Shown here: piece by piece, positions 1 to 8,584 of the stretch | Position numbering within the stretch: position 1 is the stretch's first letter | How the letters are laid out: each line of letters opens with the position of its first letter | NCBI GenBank assembly: GCA_945901065.1 | Contig: CAMDKI010000003.1 | Location: 62,001 to 126,000 of the forward strand | Source of the DNA: Chitinophaga pinensis | Lineage (GTDB): Bacteria; Bacteroidota; Bacteroidia; Chitinophagales; CAIOSU01 | Length of the DNA: 64,000 nt | Direction: 5' to 3' | Program-made: the position numbers and the translations under genes | Notes under the pieces: generated by a model | Told to the model about the DNA's origin: nothing | The model's database searches: none | What the model saw: only the letters and a program-made list of their open reading frames with translations

Positions 1-1
1 T

Positions 2-1306
2 AAACGCAACTACATATTCGGCACCATTCGCAGTGTGTTTGAGAAGTACGGCTACCAGCCACTGGAAACGCCTACCATGGAAAACCTGGAAACCCTGACC
101 GGAAAATATGGCGAAGAGGGCGACCAACTATTGTTTAAGGTGCTGGATAGTGGCGACTTTTTGAAAGATGTGAAGCCCGATGTTTACGAGAGCAAAGATG
201 CCAAAAAGCTGTCGTTTGCTATAGCTAGCAAGGGTTTGCGTTATGACTTAACCATACCATTTGCGCGCTACGTGGTAATGAACCAAAACGAGATTACGTT
301 CCCGTTTAAGCGCTACCAAATACAACCGGTGTGGCGTGCCGATAGACCCCAAAAAGGCCGCTACCGTGAGTTTTACCAATGCGATGTGGACGTGGTGGGC
401 AGCAATAGCTTGTTAAACGAAGCCGAACTGGTGCAGATATATGATGAGGTGTTTGATAAACTAGGTGTCGCCGTTACCATTAAACTCAACAACCGTAAGC
501 TATTGGCTGGCCTTGCTGAAATGGCGGGCGTAAGCGACCAATTGACGCACCTTACCGTAGCCATTGATAAACTAGATAAAATTGGTGCTGAAAGCGTTAC
601 TAAAGAATTGATTACCCGCGGTATTAACCCAAGCGTGCTCGACTTTTTGATTGAAACGGAGGGTATGGAAAACCGCGAAAAGCTAGCCAAAGTAAAAGAG
701 CACCTCAAAAACTCAGCAATTGGGTTGCAGGGCGTTGCCGAAATGGAAACGGTACTGAACTACTTGGATATGGCCAAGCTTTATGGTGCTAATGTTGAGT
801 TTGACCTCACCTTAGCCCGCGGCCTAAACTACTACACGGGGACTATTTTTGAAGTAAAAGCCGATGCCGTAGAAATGGGCAGCATTGGTGGCGGTGGCAG
901 ATACGATAACCTTACGGGCATGTTTGGCCTGAACGGTGTATCGGGCGTAGGCGTGAGCTTTGGTGCAGAGCGTATTTATGATGTAATGGAGGAATTGGAA
1001 CTTTTTCCGGATACCGTTGCTCGCGGCACAATGGCGCTGTTTATCAACTTTGGTGGAGAACATGAACGAGTTGCTTTGGGCTATTTGCAAAAACTCCGCA
1101 AAGCGGGCATTAGCGCCGAGCTTTTCCCTAGTGACGATAAAATGGCCAAGCAAATGAAATATGCCAACGCCAAAAATGTACACTTTGTAGTGTTCGTGGG
1201 CGAAGAAGAGTTGAAACGTGAGAAGATAACGGTGAAAAACATGCTTACCGGCGAGCAAAACGAGTTGGTAATTGAACAATTGATTACCTTGCTGCATCAA
1301 GCATGA
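2..1306 (+). CDS. hisS: histidyl-tRNA synthetase, 5' end outside window
   Basis: Charges tRNA-His with histidine in the cytoplasm. The reading frame is open to the left edge (residues KRNYIFGTIRSVFEKYG before the first GTG at 35), so the N-terminus with class II motif 1 is cut off and no start can be given. Visible signatures are the motif 2 region (RYREFYQCDVDVVG), the histidine-specific segments GLNYYTGTIFE and GGGGRYDNL, and motif 3 (GVSFGAERI), followed by the C-terminal anticodon-binding domain of about 95 residues. The stop TGA overlaps the hutH start (ATGA), so the two are probably cotranscribed and translationally coupled. Both genes use histidine, one loading it on tRNA and the other degrading it. 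Confidence 0.97.
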   Translation, partial: KRNYIFGTIRSVFEKYGYQPLETPTMENLETLTGKYGEEGDQLLFKVLDSGDFLKDVKPDVYESKDAKKLSFAIASKGLRYDLTIPFARYVVMNQNEITFPFKRYQIQPVWRADRPQKGRYREFYQCDVDVVGSNSLLNEAELVQIYDEVFDKLGVAVTIKLNNRKLLAGLAEMAGVSDQLTHLTVAIDKLDKIGAESVTKELITRGINPSVLDFLIETEGMENREKLAKVKEHLKNSAIGLQGVAEMETVLNYLDMAKLYGANVEFDLTLARGLNYYTGTIFEVKADAVEMGSIGGGGRYDNLTGMFGLNGVSGVGVSFGAERIYDVMEELELFPDTVARGTMALFINFGGEHERVALGYLQKLRKAGISAELFPSDDKMAKQMKYANAKNVHFVVFVGEEELKREKITVKNMLTGEQNELVIEQLITLLHQA

Positions 1307-2787
1307 GCAACACTTTCCATATCGGGGCAGGGCCACTGAGTGTGCAACAACTGAAAACGTTGTTGTCGGGTAAGCACCAATTGGAACTGGCAACGGAGGC
1401 CCAGCAGCGCATACAGCGCTGCCGTGAATACTTGGAGCGTAAACTGAACGATACCAACGACCTTTACTATGGAATCAATACGGGTTTTGGTAGCCTCTGC
1501 GATGTGGCGATTGACAAAACCCAGATTGAGCAACTGCAAGAGAATCTAGTATTGAGCCATTCCTGTGGCATAGGCGCATTGGTTCCGCAACCCATCATCA
1601 AGCTCATGCTGCTGCTCAAGGCGCATGCCCTGGGTTTGGGGCATTCGGGAGTGCGGGTAGAGTTAGTGCAGCGTGTGCTGGAGTTATACAACCGCAATAT
1701 TATCCCCGTAATATACGAGCAAGGTTCATTGGGTGCCTCTGGCGATTTGGCTCCACTGGCGCACTTGAGCCTTACCCTTATCGGGAAAGGCGAAGTGTAT
1801 TATAAGGGCGAAACTGTCCCATCATTGCAAGCATTGCAGGCCGAAGGTTTGGAGCCTCTTACGCTTAAAGCTAAGGAAGGCTTGGCGCTATTGAACGGTA
1901 CCCAGTTTATGACCGCCTATGGCGTGCATACCTTGCTATTGGCGCACCGTTTGGCCGGGCAAGTCGATATGATAAGCGCTGTGTCCTTGGATGCTTTCGA
2001 TGCCAAAACCGAGCCTTTCAATGCTTTAGTACACCAAGTGCGCCCGTTTAGCGGACAAATTGCCGTGGCCCAAAACATTCGCGAATGGCGGGCAGGTAGT
2101 GCCATTGCCGCGGCCAACAAACCTTACGTGCAAGACCCATACTCGTTCCGCTGCATACCGCAGGTGCATGGCGCCAGTTGGGATGTGGTGCAACACGTTA
2201 CCCAAGTATTCGAAACAGAAATAAACTCCGTTACCGATAACCCTTTGATTTTCCCTGAAGAGGATGAAATATTGTCGGGTGGCAATTTCCACGGGCAGCC
2301 ATTAGCGCTTGCTTTGGATTATTTGAAACTAGCACTGTCAGAATACGGCTCCATATCCGAAAGGCGCACTTATCAGCTTATTACTGGGCACCGCGATTTA
2401 CCGCGCTATTTGGCTTCTTCGGAAGGTTTAAACTCTGGGTTAATGATACCGCAGTATACCGCTGCATCGTTGGTAAGCCGCAACAAGCAATTGTGCAGCC
2501 CAGCTTCGGTGGATAGCATACCCAGTAGTGCGGGACAAGAAGACCACGTGAGCATGGGAGCCAACGCTGCCGTACAAGCCCTACACGTAGCCGAAAACCT
2601 AGAGCGCATCCTCGCCATTGAACTACTCACTGCCATGCAGGCCCTCGATTTCCGCAAACCGCTTACCAGCAGCCCACGAATCGAAAAACTGCGCACCGAC
2701 TACCGCGCCATTATTACCTTCAATGACCAGGATAGAGAATTGTACAAGGATATGGAAGCTACGCTGGGGTTTTTGAGGAAAGTTTAG
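1303..2787 (+). CDS. hutH: histidine ammonia-lyase
   Basis: Converts L-histidine to urocanate and ammonia, the first step of histidine degradation. The 494 residues are close to the usual length of about 500. The segment GSLGASGDLAPLAHLSL carries the Ala145-Ser146-Gly147 triad that cyclises to the MIO cofactor. YYGINTGFG (about 56-64) and FHGQPLALALDYL are further family signatures. Ser85-His86 (LVLSHSCG) sits where histidine lyases carry SH and phenylalanine lyases carry other residues, which favours histidine as substrate; a tyrosine lyase is the main alternative. It starts inside the hisS stop codon. No hutU, hutI or hutG gene follows, so the rest of the pathway must be elsewhere. Confidence 0.93.
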   Translation: MSNTFHIGAGPLSVQQLKTLLSGKHQLELATEAQQRIQRCREYLERKLNDTNDLYYGINTGFGSLCDVAIDKTQIEQLQENLVLSHSCGIGALVPQPIIKLMLLLKAHALGLGHSGVRVELVQRVLELYNRNIIPVIYEQGSLGASGDLAPLAHLSLTLIGKGEVYYKGETVPSLQALQAEGLEPLTLKAKEGLALLNGTQFMTAYGVHTLLLAHRLAGQVDMISAVSLDAFDAKTEPFNALVHQVRPFSGQIAVAQNIREWRAGSAIAAANKPYVQDPYSFRCIPQVHGASWDVVQHVTQVFETEINSVTDNPLIFPEEDEILSGGNFHGQPLALALDYLKLALSEYGSISERRTYQLITGHRDLPRYLASSEGLNSGLMIPQYTAASLVSRNKQLCSPASVDSIPSSAGQEDHVSMGANAAVQALHVAENLERILAIELLTAMQALDFRKPLTSSPRIEKLRTDYRAIITFNDQDRELYKDMEATLGFLRKV

Positions 2788-2889
2788 CAAATAATGAGTG
2801 GTCTTAAGAAAAATTAAACAATCCTCAAGAACAAAATGTAGCTCCTTAGAAGTTGTTTAAAAACTTTAAACTTTTCAGTTTCTTCATTA

Positions 2890-3783
2890 TCATACACCCG
2901 CCAGCAACTTCAGCTTACCAAACCTAGCCGTTTCGTTTTCTTTAAAGTAGTTGTCGTTTGATAGCAGATTGTAAGCGATTTTAGCTGCGGCGGCGGCAGC
3001 GGCTTTATCGCCCTTTAAGTCGTATAATAAGGCCAATTCCTCAAATACATAGCCATCGCTGTTTAGTTCGCGCTTTTCATATTCGGCTTTTAGGTTTTGT
3101 TGCAAGCGCAAGGCCTCGTCAATATTACCCACCGCACGCTGAGCGCGAGCTACGCACCATTTAGCTATTAATATGGTATTGATAGGGTGATTGTGAACGG
3201 TGCGGAAAACCAACGCTTTCTCGAAAACTTTTAAGGCCTTTTCAAAGTTACCTTGGTCGTGGTGGCTCCAGCCAGTGTTATTATACAAGCTACCCAACCA
3301 CTGCATGGCAGCTGGGTCTTCAGCCGTTTCAGCATAGCGTATAGCGGCCTCGTTCCATTGTAGCTGCACGGTGGGGTTGTGCTCGGCTATGGCCAACATA
3401 TGCGCCGCATCAACAGCATAATAATCCAGTTGCTCCAGTTTAGCCATATCCCAAGCCTTTAGGAATAATTCGCGGGCGCGAAACTTTTCGTTAGCGCTGT
3501 TATAGGCCCGACCTCGCTCTAGTAAATACCTCACCGATATCAACGGGTACTGTTCCAGTGGCATTTGCTCCACTTGGTTCAAGGTTTCGTGGGCTTTGTC
3601 AAACATCTTTCGCAGGCTGTAGGTGCGGGCTATTTGGGTAAGCAATTCTCCTTGGTACGATACATCTCCCTGCTCGGTGGCTGCCGGTAGCAGCTCCTTA
3701 AATTTCAATTCGGTGCCAGCTGGGTCGCTGTAGTTCCACAGTTTATTTATTTCGGGCAGTGCAGTTGTAGGTTGCGGGTTCAT
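2890..3783 (-). CDS. TPR-repeat protein of unknown function
   Basis: A soluble, mostly helical protein of 297 residues. Sections such as YNNTGWSHHDQGNFEKALKV have the TPR pattern, with small residues at positions 8 and 20 and an alternating helix-pair layout over most of the length. No signal peptide or catalytic motif is seen. The frame is open further upstream to 3888, but I chose the ATG at 3783 because the longer version would run through the clpS terminator hairpin and give an N-terminus of poor composition. TPR proteins usually act as protein-binding scaffolds; the partner cannot be told from context. It lies downstream of clpS on the same strand but is separated from it by the terminator. 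Confidence 0.75.
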   Translation of the reverse strand: MNPQPTTALPEINKLWNYSDPAGTELKFKELLPAATEQGDVSYQGELLTQIARTYSLRKMFDKAHETLNQVEQMPLEQYPLISVRYLLERGRAYNSANEKFRARELFLKAWDMAKLEQLDYYAVDAAHMLAIAEHNPTVQLQWNEAAIRYAETAEDPAAMQWLGSLYNNTGWSHHDQGNFEKALKVFEKALVFRTVHNHPINTILIAKWCVARAQRAVGNIDEALRLQQNLKAEYEKRELNSDGYVFEELALLYDLKGDKAAAAAAAKIAYNLLSNDNYFKENETARFGKLKLLAGV

Positions 3784-3825
3784 AAGCTTGCGGGTTTTGT
3801 TGTTGTAATATAATGAATTATTTGA

Positions 3826-3857
3826 AACAAAAAGGCCCTGACAAATGTCAAGGCCTT
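3826..3857 (-). terminator. rho-independent terminator of clpS
   Basis: Arms 3832-3843 and 3846-3857 pair at 11 of 12 positions. On the minus strand the hairpin is followed by five T (3833-3829) and then GTTTC. It lies about 30 nt past the clpS stop codon. Confidence 0.8.
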
Positions 3858-3887
3858 GGTTATTTGTAGCTAAAAAGCGAAAAATCA

Positions 3888-4178
3888 TTACTCAATAACT
3901 GCGTTGATACCTCTATCGGTCAATGCGGTTTTCATAGGGTGTAGTTTATTAAAGGGCCCCTGGCGTACCGATGCTCGGCCTTTAAAGTGCACCATCATGG
4001 CACATTGCTCGGCCTGCTCCTCGCTATGGTCGCAAACATCAACCAACGACTCGATAACGTGGTCAAAGGTGTTTACATCATCATTATACACCACTAAAAA
4101 CTTCTCATCAACCAACTTTTCTACGCGGTCAATCAGTTCGTCAACTAAAACATCCTCTCTGGTTTGGTAATTTGCCAT
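3888..4178 (-). CDS. clpS: ATP-dependent Clp protease adaptor ClpS
   Basis: A 96-residue adaptor that binds the N-terminal domain of ClpA/ClpC and delivers N-degron substrates to ClpP. The signature is VYNDDVNTFDHVIESL (about 30-45), where the NDD-NTF stretch forms part of the substrate pocket, followed by the helix with SEEQAEQCAMMVHFKGRA; His and Gly there match the conserved end of the family. The size is typical. It is monocistronic, with a clear terminator hairpin just downstream. The clp ATPase genes are not in the window. Confidence 0.93.
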   Translation of the reverse strand: MANYQTREDVLVDELIDRVEKLVDEKFLVVYNDDVNTFDHVIESLVDVCDHSEEQAEQCAMMVHFKGRASVRQGPFNKLHPMKTALTDRGINAVIE

Positions 4179-4535
4179 TTCATTAAAGGTTTTAACTAAA
4201 ATACAGAATCCGTTTTAAAAAAGGTAACTTTTTAGACTAAGATTTGGCTGTCAAGTATCAAAATATCGTTACCACTTTGTTAAACACCATTGAGTAACGG
4301 ATTGAAGGAATTTTTTGTTCCAGCGGATAGTATTTATAACTATTGTGCCAAGGCTTAAAAACCATGATTTTGTTCATAGGAGTATTTCAGAAGCCATTTC
4401 CTGAGCCAACTTTAACCCTTACAAAATGGGGCTCTTGATAGTTGATACTTAATAGTTAATGGCTAACAAAACTATTTATTTCCAAATGTCGTTGTATCTT
4501 AGTAACTTATCGTTTCCAAAAATAGCATAACCCAC
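4179..4535 (+). other. intergenic region between divergent clpS and aldehyde dehydrogenase genes
   Basis: This 357 nt AT-rich gap should hold promoters for both flanking genes, but I do not see a clean TTG/TAnnTTTG pair. At 4434-4462 it holds a degenerate tandem run built on a TTGATAC/TTAATAG word, and a related word at 4251-4260. No small gene is supported. Confidence 0.5.
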
Positions 4536-5993
4536 ATGGATACCGCCGTTCAACCTCGCCCGATAGCCACTAGTCCAAACACGGAACTAGTTGAAATACA
4601 ACGCCTATTTGCTGCTCAAACAGCCAATAAGCAAAACGTAAAAAACACCAGTGCTAGCGAGCGCCGGAAGAAATTGAAAGCCTTGAAAGATTTGATTTTC
4701 AAACGCCAACAAGACATTCGCGATGCCTTATCTGCCGATTTCCGGAAGCCGGAAGCCGAAACGGACATGACCGAAATATATCCGGTATTGACTGAATTAA
4801 ACCATGCTATAGCGCACGTTACAGAGTGGGTTCGGCCATTGCCCGTTGAAACCCCGATTTCGTTTATTGGCTCTACGGCCGAGGTTATGTACGAGCCCAA
4901 AGGCGTTACTTTGATTATCGCTCCTTGGAACTACCCTTTCAACCTTTGTTTGATACCATTGGTATCGGCTATTGCAGCGGGTAATACTGCCATATTGAAA
5001 CCATCAGAATACACGCCCAACACCGCAAAATTGGTGAAAAGCATGATAGCTGAGTTGTTTAAAGAAAACGAAGTGGCCGTGGTTGAGGGCGATTACCGCA
5101 CCAGCAGCGAACTGCTGAAACTGAAATTCGACCACATCTTTTTTACTGGTAGCCCGCAAGTAGGCAAAATAGTAATGAAAGCTGCAGCCGAGCACCTTAC
5201 CAGCGTAACGCTGGAGCTAGGCGGCAAAAGCCCCGTGATAGTTGACGAAACCGCCAATATAGCCAAAGCGGCTCGCCGTATTGCTTGGGGCAAGTTTATG
5301 AACAATGGCCAGACCTGTGTTGCGCCCGACTACCTATATGTGCACGAGAGCAAATACAACCAGTTTGTTGATGAATTGAAAAAGAGTATTGACCACTTTT
5401 ATGGTGCCGATGCAGCTGCCAAACAACAAACCCCTGATTACGCCCGCGTAGTAAATGCCCGCCACCACGATAGGTTGAAACAGATATTGGAAAACGCCAT
5501 TGAAAACGGCGCTAACCTTGCTTGTGGCGGACAAGTTGATGATAAGGAAAATTACCTATCTCCGACAGTTGTAACCGATGCCGCGCTCGATTCAAAAATA
5601 ATGCAAGAAGAGATTTTCGGGCCGATACTACCAGTGTTTAAGTACAGCAACATCAACGAGCCTTTGGCTGTAATTAACAGCAAAGAGAAGCCTTTAGCCT
5701 TGTATATTTTTAGTACCAAAGAGAAAAACATTAAACAGATATTGAATAACACCTCTGCAGGTGGTTCGGCTATAAACGATGTGGTAACGCATGTAGGCCA
5801 CCCTAACTTGCCATTTGGTGGTGCCAACAACAGTGGTATTGGCAATGCTCATGCATTCTGGGGTTTTAAGGCATTCTCCCATGAGCGTGCTTTGTTGCGC
5901 CAGCCATCATGGTTTACTTCGGCCGAGGGTATGTTCCCGCCATACAATGGTATGGTGAAAAAGCTGATTGCCTTTACGCTTAGGTACTTATAA
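4536..5993 (+). CDS. aldehyde dehydrogenase, ALDH3-like
   Basis: NAD(P)-dependent oxidation of an aldehyde to the carboxylate. Length 485. Family landmarks are APWNYPFNLCLIPLVSAIAA (about 129-148), the cofactor region FFTGSPQVGK, the catalytic base Glu227 in TLELGGKSP, and the nucleophile Cys261 in NNGQTCVAPDY. The ending HAFWGFKAFSHERALL and the compact N-terminus resemble class 3 aldehyde dehydrogenases, which act on fatty or aromatic aldehydes; the exact substrate cannot be read. A short hydrophobic stretch near the C-terminus (MVKKLIAFTLRYL) could be a membrane anchor as in fatty aldehyde dehydrogenases. The lipoprotein gene follows after 3 nt. Confidence 0.9.
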   Translation: MDTAVQPRPIATSPNTELVEIQRLFAAQTANKQNVKNTSASERRKKLKALKDLIFKRQQDIRDALSADFRKPEAETDMTEIYPVLTELNHAIAHVTEWVRPLPVETPISFIGSTAEVMYEPKGVTLIIAPWNYPFNLCLIPLVSAIAAGNTAILKPSEYTPNTAKLVKSMIAELFKENEVAVVEGDYRTSSELLKLKFDHIFFTGSPQVGKIVMKAAAEHLTSVTLELGGKSPVIVDETANIAKAARRIAWGKFMNNGQTCVAPDYLYVHESKYNQFVDELKKSIDHFYGADAAAKQQTPDYARVVNARHHDRLKQILENAIENGANLACGGQVDDKENYLSPTVVTDAALDSKIMQEEIFGPILPVFKYSNINEPLAVINSKEKPLALYIFSTKEKNIKQILNNTSAGGSAINDVVTHVGHPNLPFGGANNSGIGNAHAFWGFKAFSHERALLRQPSWFTSAEGMFPPYNGMVKKLIAFTLRYL

Positions 5994-5996
5994 GGG

Positions 5997-6380
5997 ATGC
6001 TTAAGTATTTGGTTTTAACAGCACTTTCGTTGGCAACTCTAGCTTCGTGTAGCAAAGAGGACCGAAAGGTAGATATAAACGATGGTACGGAGAACCCCAT
6101 TGAACGCTACCTAATTATCGAGACTACCCGCCGATACAGTAATGTAGCGGATAGTTTGTTGCCCAATGTGGCTATTACGCTATATGAAAACGAAGAAGAC
6201 CAGCTGTTAAGCCGCTACTACCGTAGCGATACTACTGATAGCCGCGGTAAGCTCACGTTTGGCAACATTAAGGCCGGCGATTTTATCGTGGTGCTTACAC
6301 ATAACCAGTTTGGCCGCAAAGAGGAGCGTGTAAGCATGTCTACCTCGGTAGTGTATGCTTACGAGTATTTCTATTTTTAG
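5997..6380 (+). CDS. small lipoprotein of unknown function
   Basis: 127 residues beginning with a signal peptide and lipobox (LATLASC, Cys18), so it is probably lipidated and anchored in the envelope. The mature part contains TDSRGKLTFGNIKAGDFIV, which has the look of a single beta-sandwich domain of the carboxypeptidase-regulatory or Cna-B type (resemblance only). It begins 3 nt after the aldehyde dehydrogenase stop, so it is probably in the same transcript although the functions are not obviously related. Its last 4 nt overlap the end of the convergent gene. Confidence 0.75.
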   Translation: MLKYLVLTALSLATLASCSKEDRKVDINDGTENPIERYLIIETTRRYSNVADSLLPNVAITLYENEEDQLLSRYYRSDTTDSRGKLTFGNIKAGDFIVVLTHNQFGRKEERVSMSTSVVYAYEYFYF

Positions 6381-6949
6381 AAAATGCCCGATACGCCTTG
6401 TTGCGAAGCCATTACCTTTTCTTCTTCCATAATAAGCTCTTCTAAGCGCAGGTTTACAATGGCAGTATCCATGGCTTCGTATGCGAGCTGCATGTATTGG
6501 TCGGCGTGTTGCTGTTTTGTTCGGGCGCATTGCGCATAAAAGGTTGAAAGCTCTATGTCTTCAAGTAAATCTGATACTTGTTGAAAACGCTTCGCACAGC
6601 GGGTTTCTGAGATGCGACCCAATATCAACCTATCCAAATAGCGCTCTTCGCGGCCCGAGCGATTAAGCCAGGCCAGTTGCTTAAGGTAAAGGTTCTGCGG
6701 CGATTCGGGAATCAACATTACGCCCCGTTGTTGCATAAGGTTGCACAACTCGGCAAAAATGGTAAGAGACCCCAACCCTATATGGGCCAATGTACTTACC
6801 CCTTCAAACTTTTCGGGAAACTTGCCTACTATAGAGAGCGCGTAATCTGACGATTTACGCTCAAAGTCGGCGTGCTCCTGTAGAAATTCTGCAATATCTA
6901 CTGTGTTACTCGTTGTGGCTTCTAGCGGGTTTACTTGTATCTTTACCAT
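6377..6949 (-). CDS. MiaE-like ferritin-fold protein lacking canonical iron ligands
   Basis: 190 residues whose overall pattern matches Bacteroidota tRNA-(ms2io6A)-hydroxylase (MiaE), a diiron enzyme that hydroxylates the isopentenyl group of A37. Matching blocks are HADFERKSSDYALS (Glu30), LMQQRGV, YLDRLILGRISETRCAKRF (Glu115) and HADQYMQLA (His148). Relative to the family as I remember it, the second-helix EExxH becomes LGSLT (59-63), and the Glu that normally precedes the last His is Lys145. Only Glu30, Glu115 and His148 of the expected ligands remain, so it is probably not a normal diiron hydroxylase. It could be a noncatalytic RNA-binding paralog, or the family assignment may be too specific. 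Confidence 0.6.
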   Translation of the reverse strand: MVKIQVNPLEATTSNTVDIAEFLQEHADFERKSSDYALSIVGKFPEKFEGVSTLAHIGLGSLTIFAELCNLMQQRGVMLIPESPQNLYLKQLAWLNRSGREERYLDRLILGRISETRCAKRFQQVSDLLEDIELSTFYAQCARTKQQHADQYMQLAYEAMDTAIVNLRLEELIMEEEKVMASQQGVSGIF

Positions 6950-7070
6950 AAGTCGGATTAGTGGACTAAAAATACTACATGGATTTAAAGATAGACATTT
7001 TGTTGGAAATTCCTAATACCTTACGCTTTTTACATGAAGTTTTAAGTAGTAACGATAAAATAGATAGATA

Positions 7071-7718
7071 ATGAAAGACGAGTTGGAAAATTTGCGCCAA
7101 AACTATACCATGAGCGAGTTTAGCGAGGCACTTGCAAACGAATCGCCCTTTAAGCAATTCGAGGTTTGGTTTGCCGAGGCTGCCCAATCTGGATTAATGG
7201 AGCCCAATGCTATGGCTATTTCCACGGTTTCGACTGATGGCAAACCTTCCTCTCGCATGGTGCTACTCAAAGGTTTCTCCGAAACTGAAGGTTTTATATT
7301 TTATACCAACTACCATAGCCGCAAAGGCAACGAGTTATTGGCCAACCCACATGCCTCGTTGCTGTTTTGGTGGCCCACCCTTGAGCGCCAAGTGCGCGTA
7401 GAAGGAAACGTGCGGGTAGCGCCCGAGGAGGTATCCGATGCATATTTCCGCAGTCGGCCAGCCGGTAGCAAGTTAGGCGCAGCAGCATCGCCGCAAAGCC
7501 AAGTGTTAGCCTCTAGGGAAGAATTGGAGGGCTACTTTAAAAAATGGGAACAGGAGTTTCCGTATGGCGACATTAGCCGGCCCGAAAACTGGGGCGGCTA
7601 TATGGTGCAGCCCAACTACTTTGAGTTTTGGCAAGGCCGCTCCAGCCGCCTTCACGACCGCATAACTTACACCCCACAGCCAAACGGCCAATGGCTTAGG
7701 CAGCGCTTGGCTCCTTGA
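7071..7718 (+). CDS. pdxH: pyridoxamine 5'-phosphate oxidase
   Basis: FMN-dependent oxidation of pyridoxamine or pyridoxine phosphate to pyridoxal 5'-phosphate. The 215 residues match the usual length. N-terminal helices are followed by the split-barrel signature AMAISTVSTDGKPSSRMVLL, then FYTNYHSRKGNEL, LFWWPTLERQVRVEG, and the C-terminal FEFWQGRSSRLHDR...WLRQRLAP with the substrate- and FMN-binding Arg and His. PLP made here would serve the PLP enzymes in this window, kynureninase and cysteine desulfurase. It is transcribed alone, divergent from the MiaE-like gene, and followed by a hairpin. Confidence 0.96.
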   Translation: MKDELENLRQNYTMSEFSEALANESPFKQFEVWFAEAAQSGLMEPNAMAISTVSTDGKPSSRMVLLKGFSETEGFIFYTNYHSRKGNELLANPHASLLFWWPTLERQVRVEGNVRVAPEEVSDAYFRSRPAGSKLGAAASPQSQVLASREELEGYFKKWEQEFPYGDISRPENWGGYMVQPNYFEFWQGRSSRLHDRITYTPQPNGQWLRQRLAP

Positions 7719-7758
7719 TTATTTACGATTTTAGATTGACGAAATATGATTGTGAAAT

Positions 7759-7807
7759 GGCGTGTCACGACTTCTCATTTGAAACGAGATGAGAAGACAT
7801 GCCTTTT
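7759..7807 (+). terminator. probable terminator of pdxH
   Basis: Arms GGCGTGT (7759-7765) and ACATGCC (7797-7803), plus an inner CTTCTCAT/ATGAGAAG pairing, form a hairpin with one bulge about 40 nt past the stop. It is followed by a short T run (TTTT). Confidence 0.5.
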
Positions 7808-7825
7808 GAAAACCCCCTAAAAAGA

Positions 7826-7857
7826 AGAAAGGCGATACCACCTCGTGGAATCGCCTT
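7826..7857 (-). terminator. terminator of the HU gene
   Basis: Arms 7829-7840 and 7846-7857 pair except for one mismatch, with loop CCTCG. On the minus strand the stem runs into TTCTTCTTTTTAG. It is 26 nt past the HU stop. Confidence 0.8.
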
Positions 7858-7882
7858 CTAAATCGGTTTGGCAGTACTAGTA

Positions 7883-8152
7883 TTAAACGTTACCAGCTAG
7901 CTCTTTGCCTGGCTTGAAACGTACTACTTTTTTAGCCGAGATTTTAATCTCTTTACCGGTACGTGGGTTACGACCAGTGCGGGCTGCACGCTCAGATACA
8001 GAGAATGTACCAAAGCCTACCAAAGTAACTTTGTCGCCTTTTTTTAGGCTGCCAGTAACGGCATCAAGTACTGAATTAAGTGCTGCACCAGCTTGAGCTT
8101 TGCTCAAACCTGCTTCACTTGCGATTTGTGTAACCAGATCTCCTTTGTTCAT
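7883..8152 (-). CDS. HU-family DNA-binding protein
   Basis: An 89-residue nucleoid protein that bends DNA as a dimer. The N-terminal helices ([20 protein letters not shown]) are followed by the core [20 protein letters not shown] and the DNA-binding beta arm tip RNPRTGKEI with the intercalating proline, then VRFKPGKEL. Length and composition are those of HU-beta. The gene is monocistronic with a good promoter and terminator. Whether it is the main HU or one of several paralogs cannot be told from one window. Confidence 0.96.
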   Translation of the reverse strand: MNKGDLVTQIASEAGLSKAQAGAALNSVLDAVTGSLKKGDKVTLVGFGTFSVSERAARTGRNPRTGKEIKISAKKVVRFKPGKELAGNV

Positions 8153-8207
8153 GACGATTGAAGGTTTACGGGATTAATTAAAGTGCTCTAATATCAAGCA
8201 TTACAGG

Positions 8208-8237
8208 CAAATTTATACTTATAAACCAAAGAAACAA
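8208..8237 (-). promoter_or_regulatory. HU gene promoter, Bacteroidota sigma type
   Basis: On the minus strand TTG (8237-8235) is followed after 19 nt by TAAATTTG (8215-8208), matching TTG-N17-23-TAnnTTTG. The predicted start leaves a leader of about 50 nt. Confidence 0.7.
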
Positions 8238-8560
8238 GCATTGCGAAAATTCCGAGATGTTGATAAGTAGGGCATTTCAGCGCCGTTTAATTTTTTATAA
8301 TTCATTTAATCACTTGATTATCAGCACCAATGAAAAGCCATTTACACCTTTACTATAGGTGTTATATGTTGATATTTGGGATGAAAATTTAATGAAAATA
8401 AATCTTTCAAAAACCTCTGAAACCCCTGTAAATGCTTGATTATCGAAAAAACAGGGGATGGCCAATAAGCTTAAATACGTATAACGGCATTTTCTCAATT
8501 ACCAATCATTAGCTTTGGTTAATGTGAAAATCATCTGCTGTTAATATGGCTTGAATCCAT

Positions 8561-8568
8561 TAATTTTG
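8561..8568 (+). promoter_or_regulatory. -7 box upstream of ruvB
   Basis: TAATTTTG fits TAnnTTTG exactly. No good TTG was found at the expected distance. Transcription would begin about 10 nt before the ruvB TTG start. Confidence 0.45.
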
Positions 8569-8584
8569 ACTCAAACATCCGTTT

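Larger units (their letters stand above)
8153..8584. other. AT-rich intergenic region between HU and ruvB
   Basis: 432 nt between divergent genes. It holds the HU promoter (8208-8237) and a -7-like box for ruvB (8561-8568). The rest is AT-rich. A 62-codon minus-strand frame at 8310-8498 has no coding character. Nothing else recognisable. Confidence 0.6.

Noticed and set aside
1303-2787. A complete hut operon
   Set aside because: Only hutH is present; the next genes are unrelated and on the other strand.
3784-3888. Longer form of the TPR protein starting at the clpS stop
   Set aside because: It would translate the clpS terminator hairpin, and the 35 extra residues have no TPR pattern.
8310-8498. 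Minus-strand 62-codon frame in the HU-ruvB gap
   Set aside because: Poor composition for a protein, no start signal and no family; the AT-rich DNA alone explains an open frame of this size.
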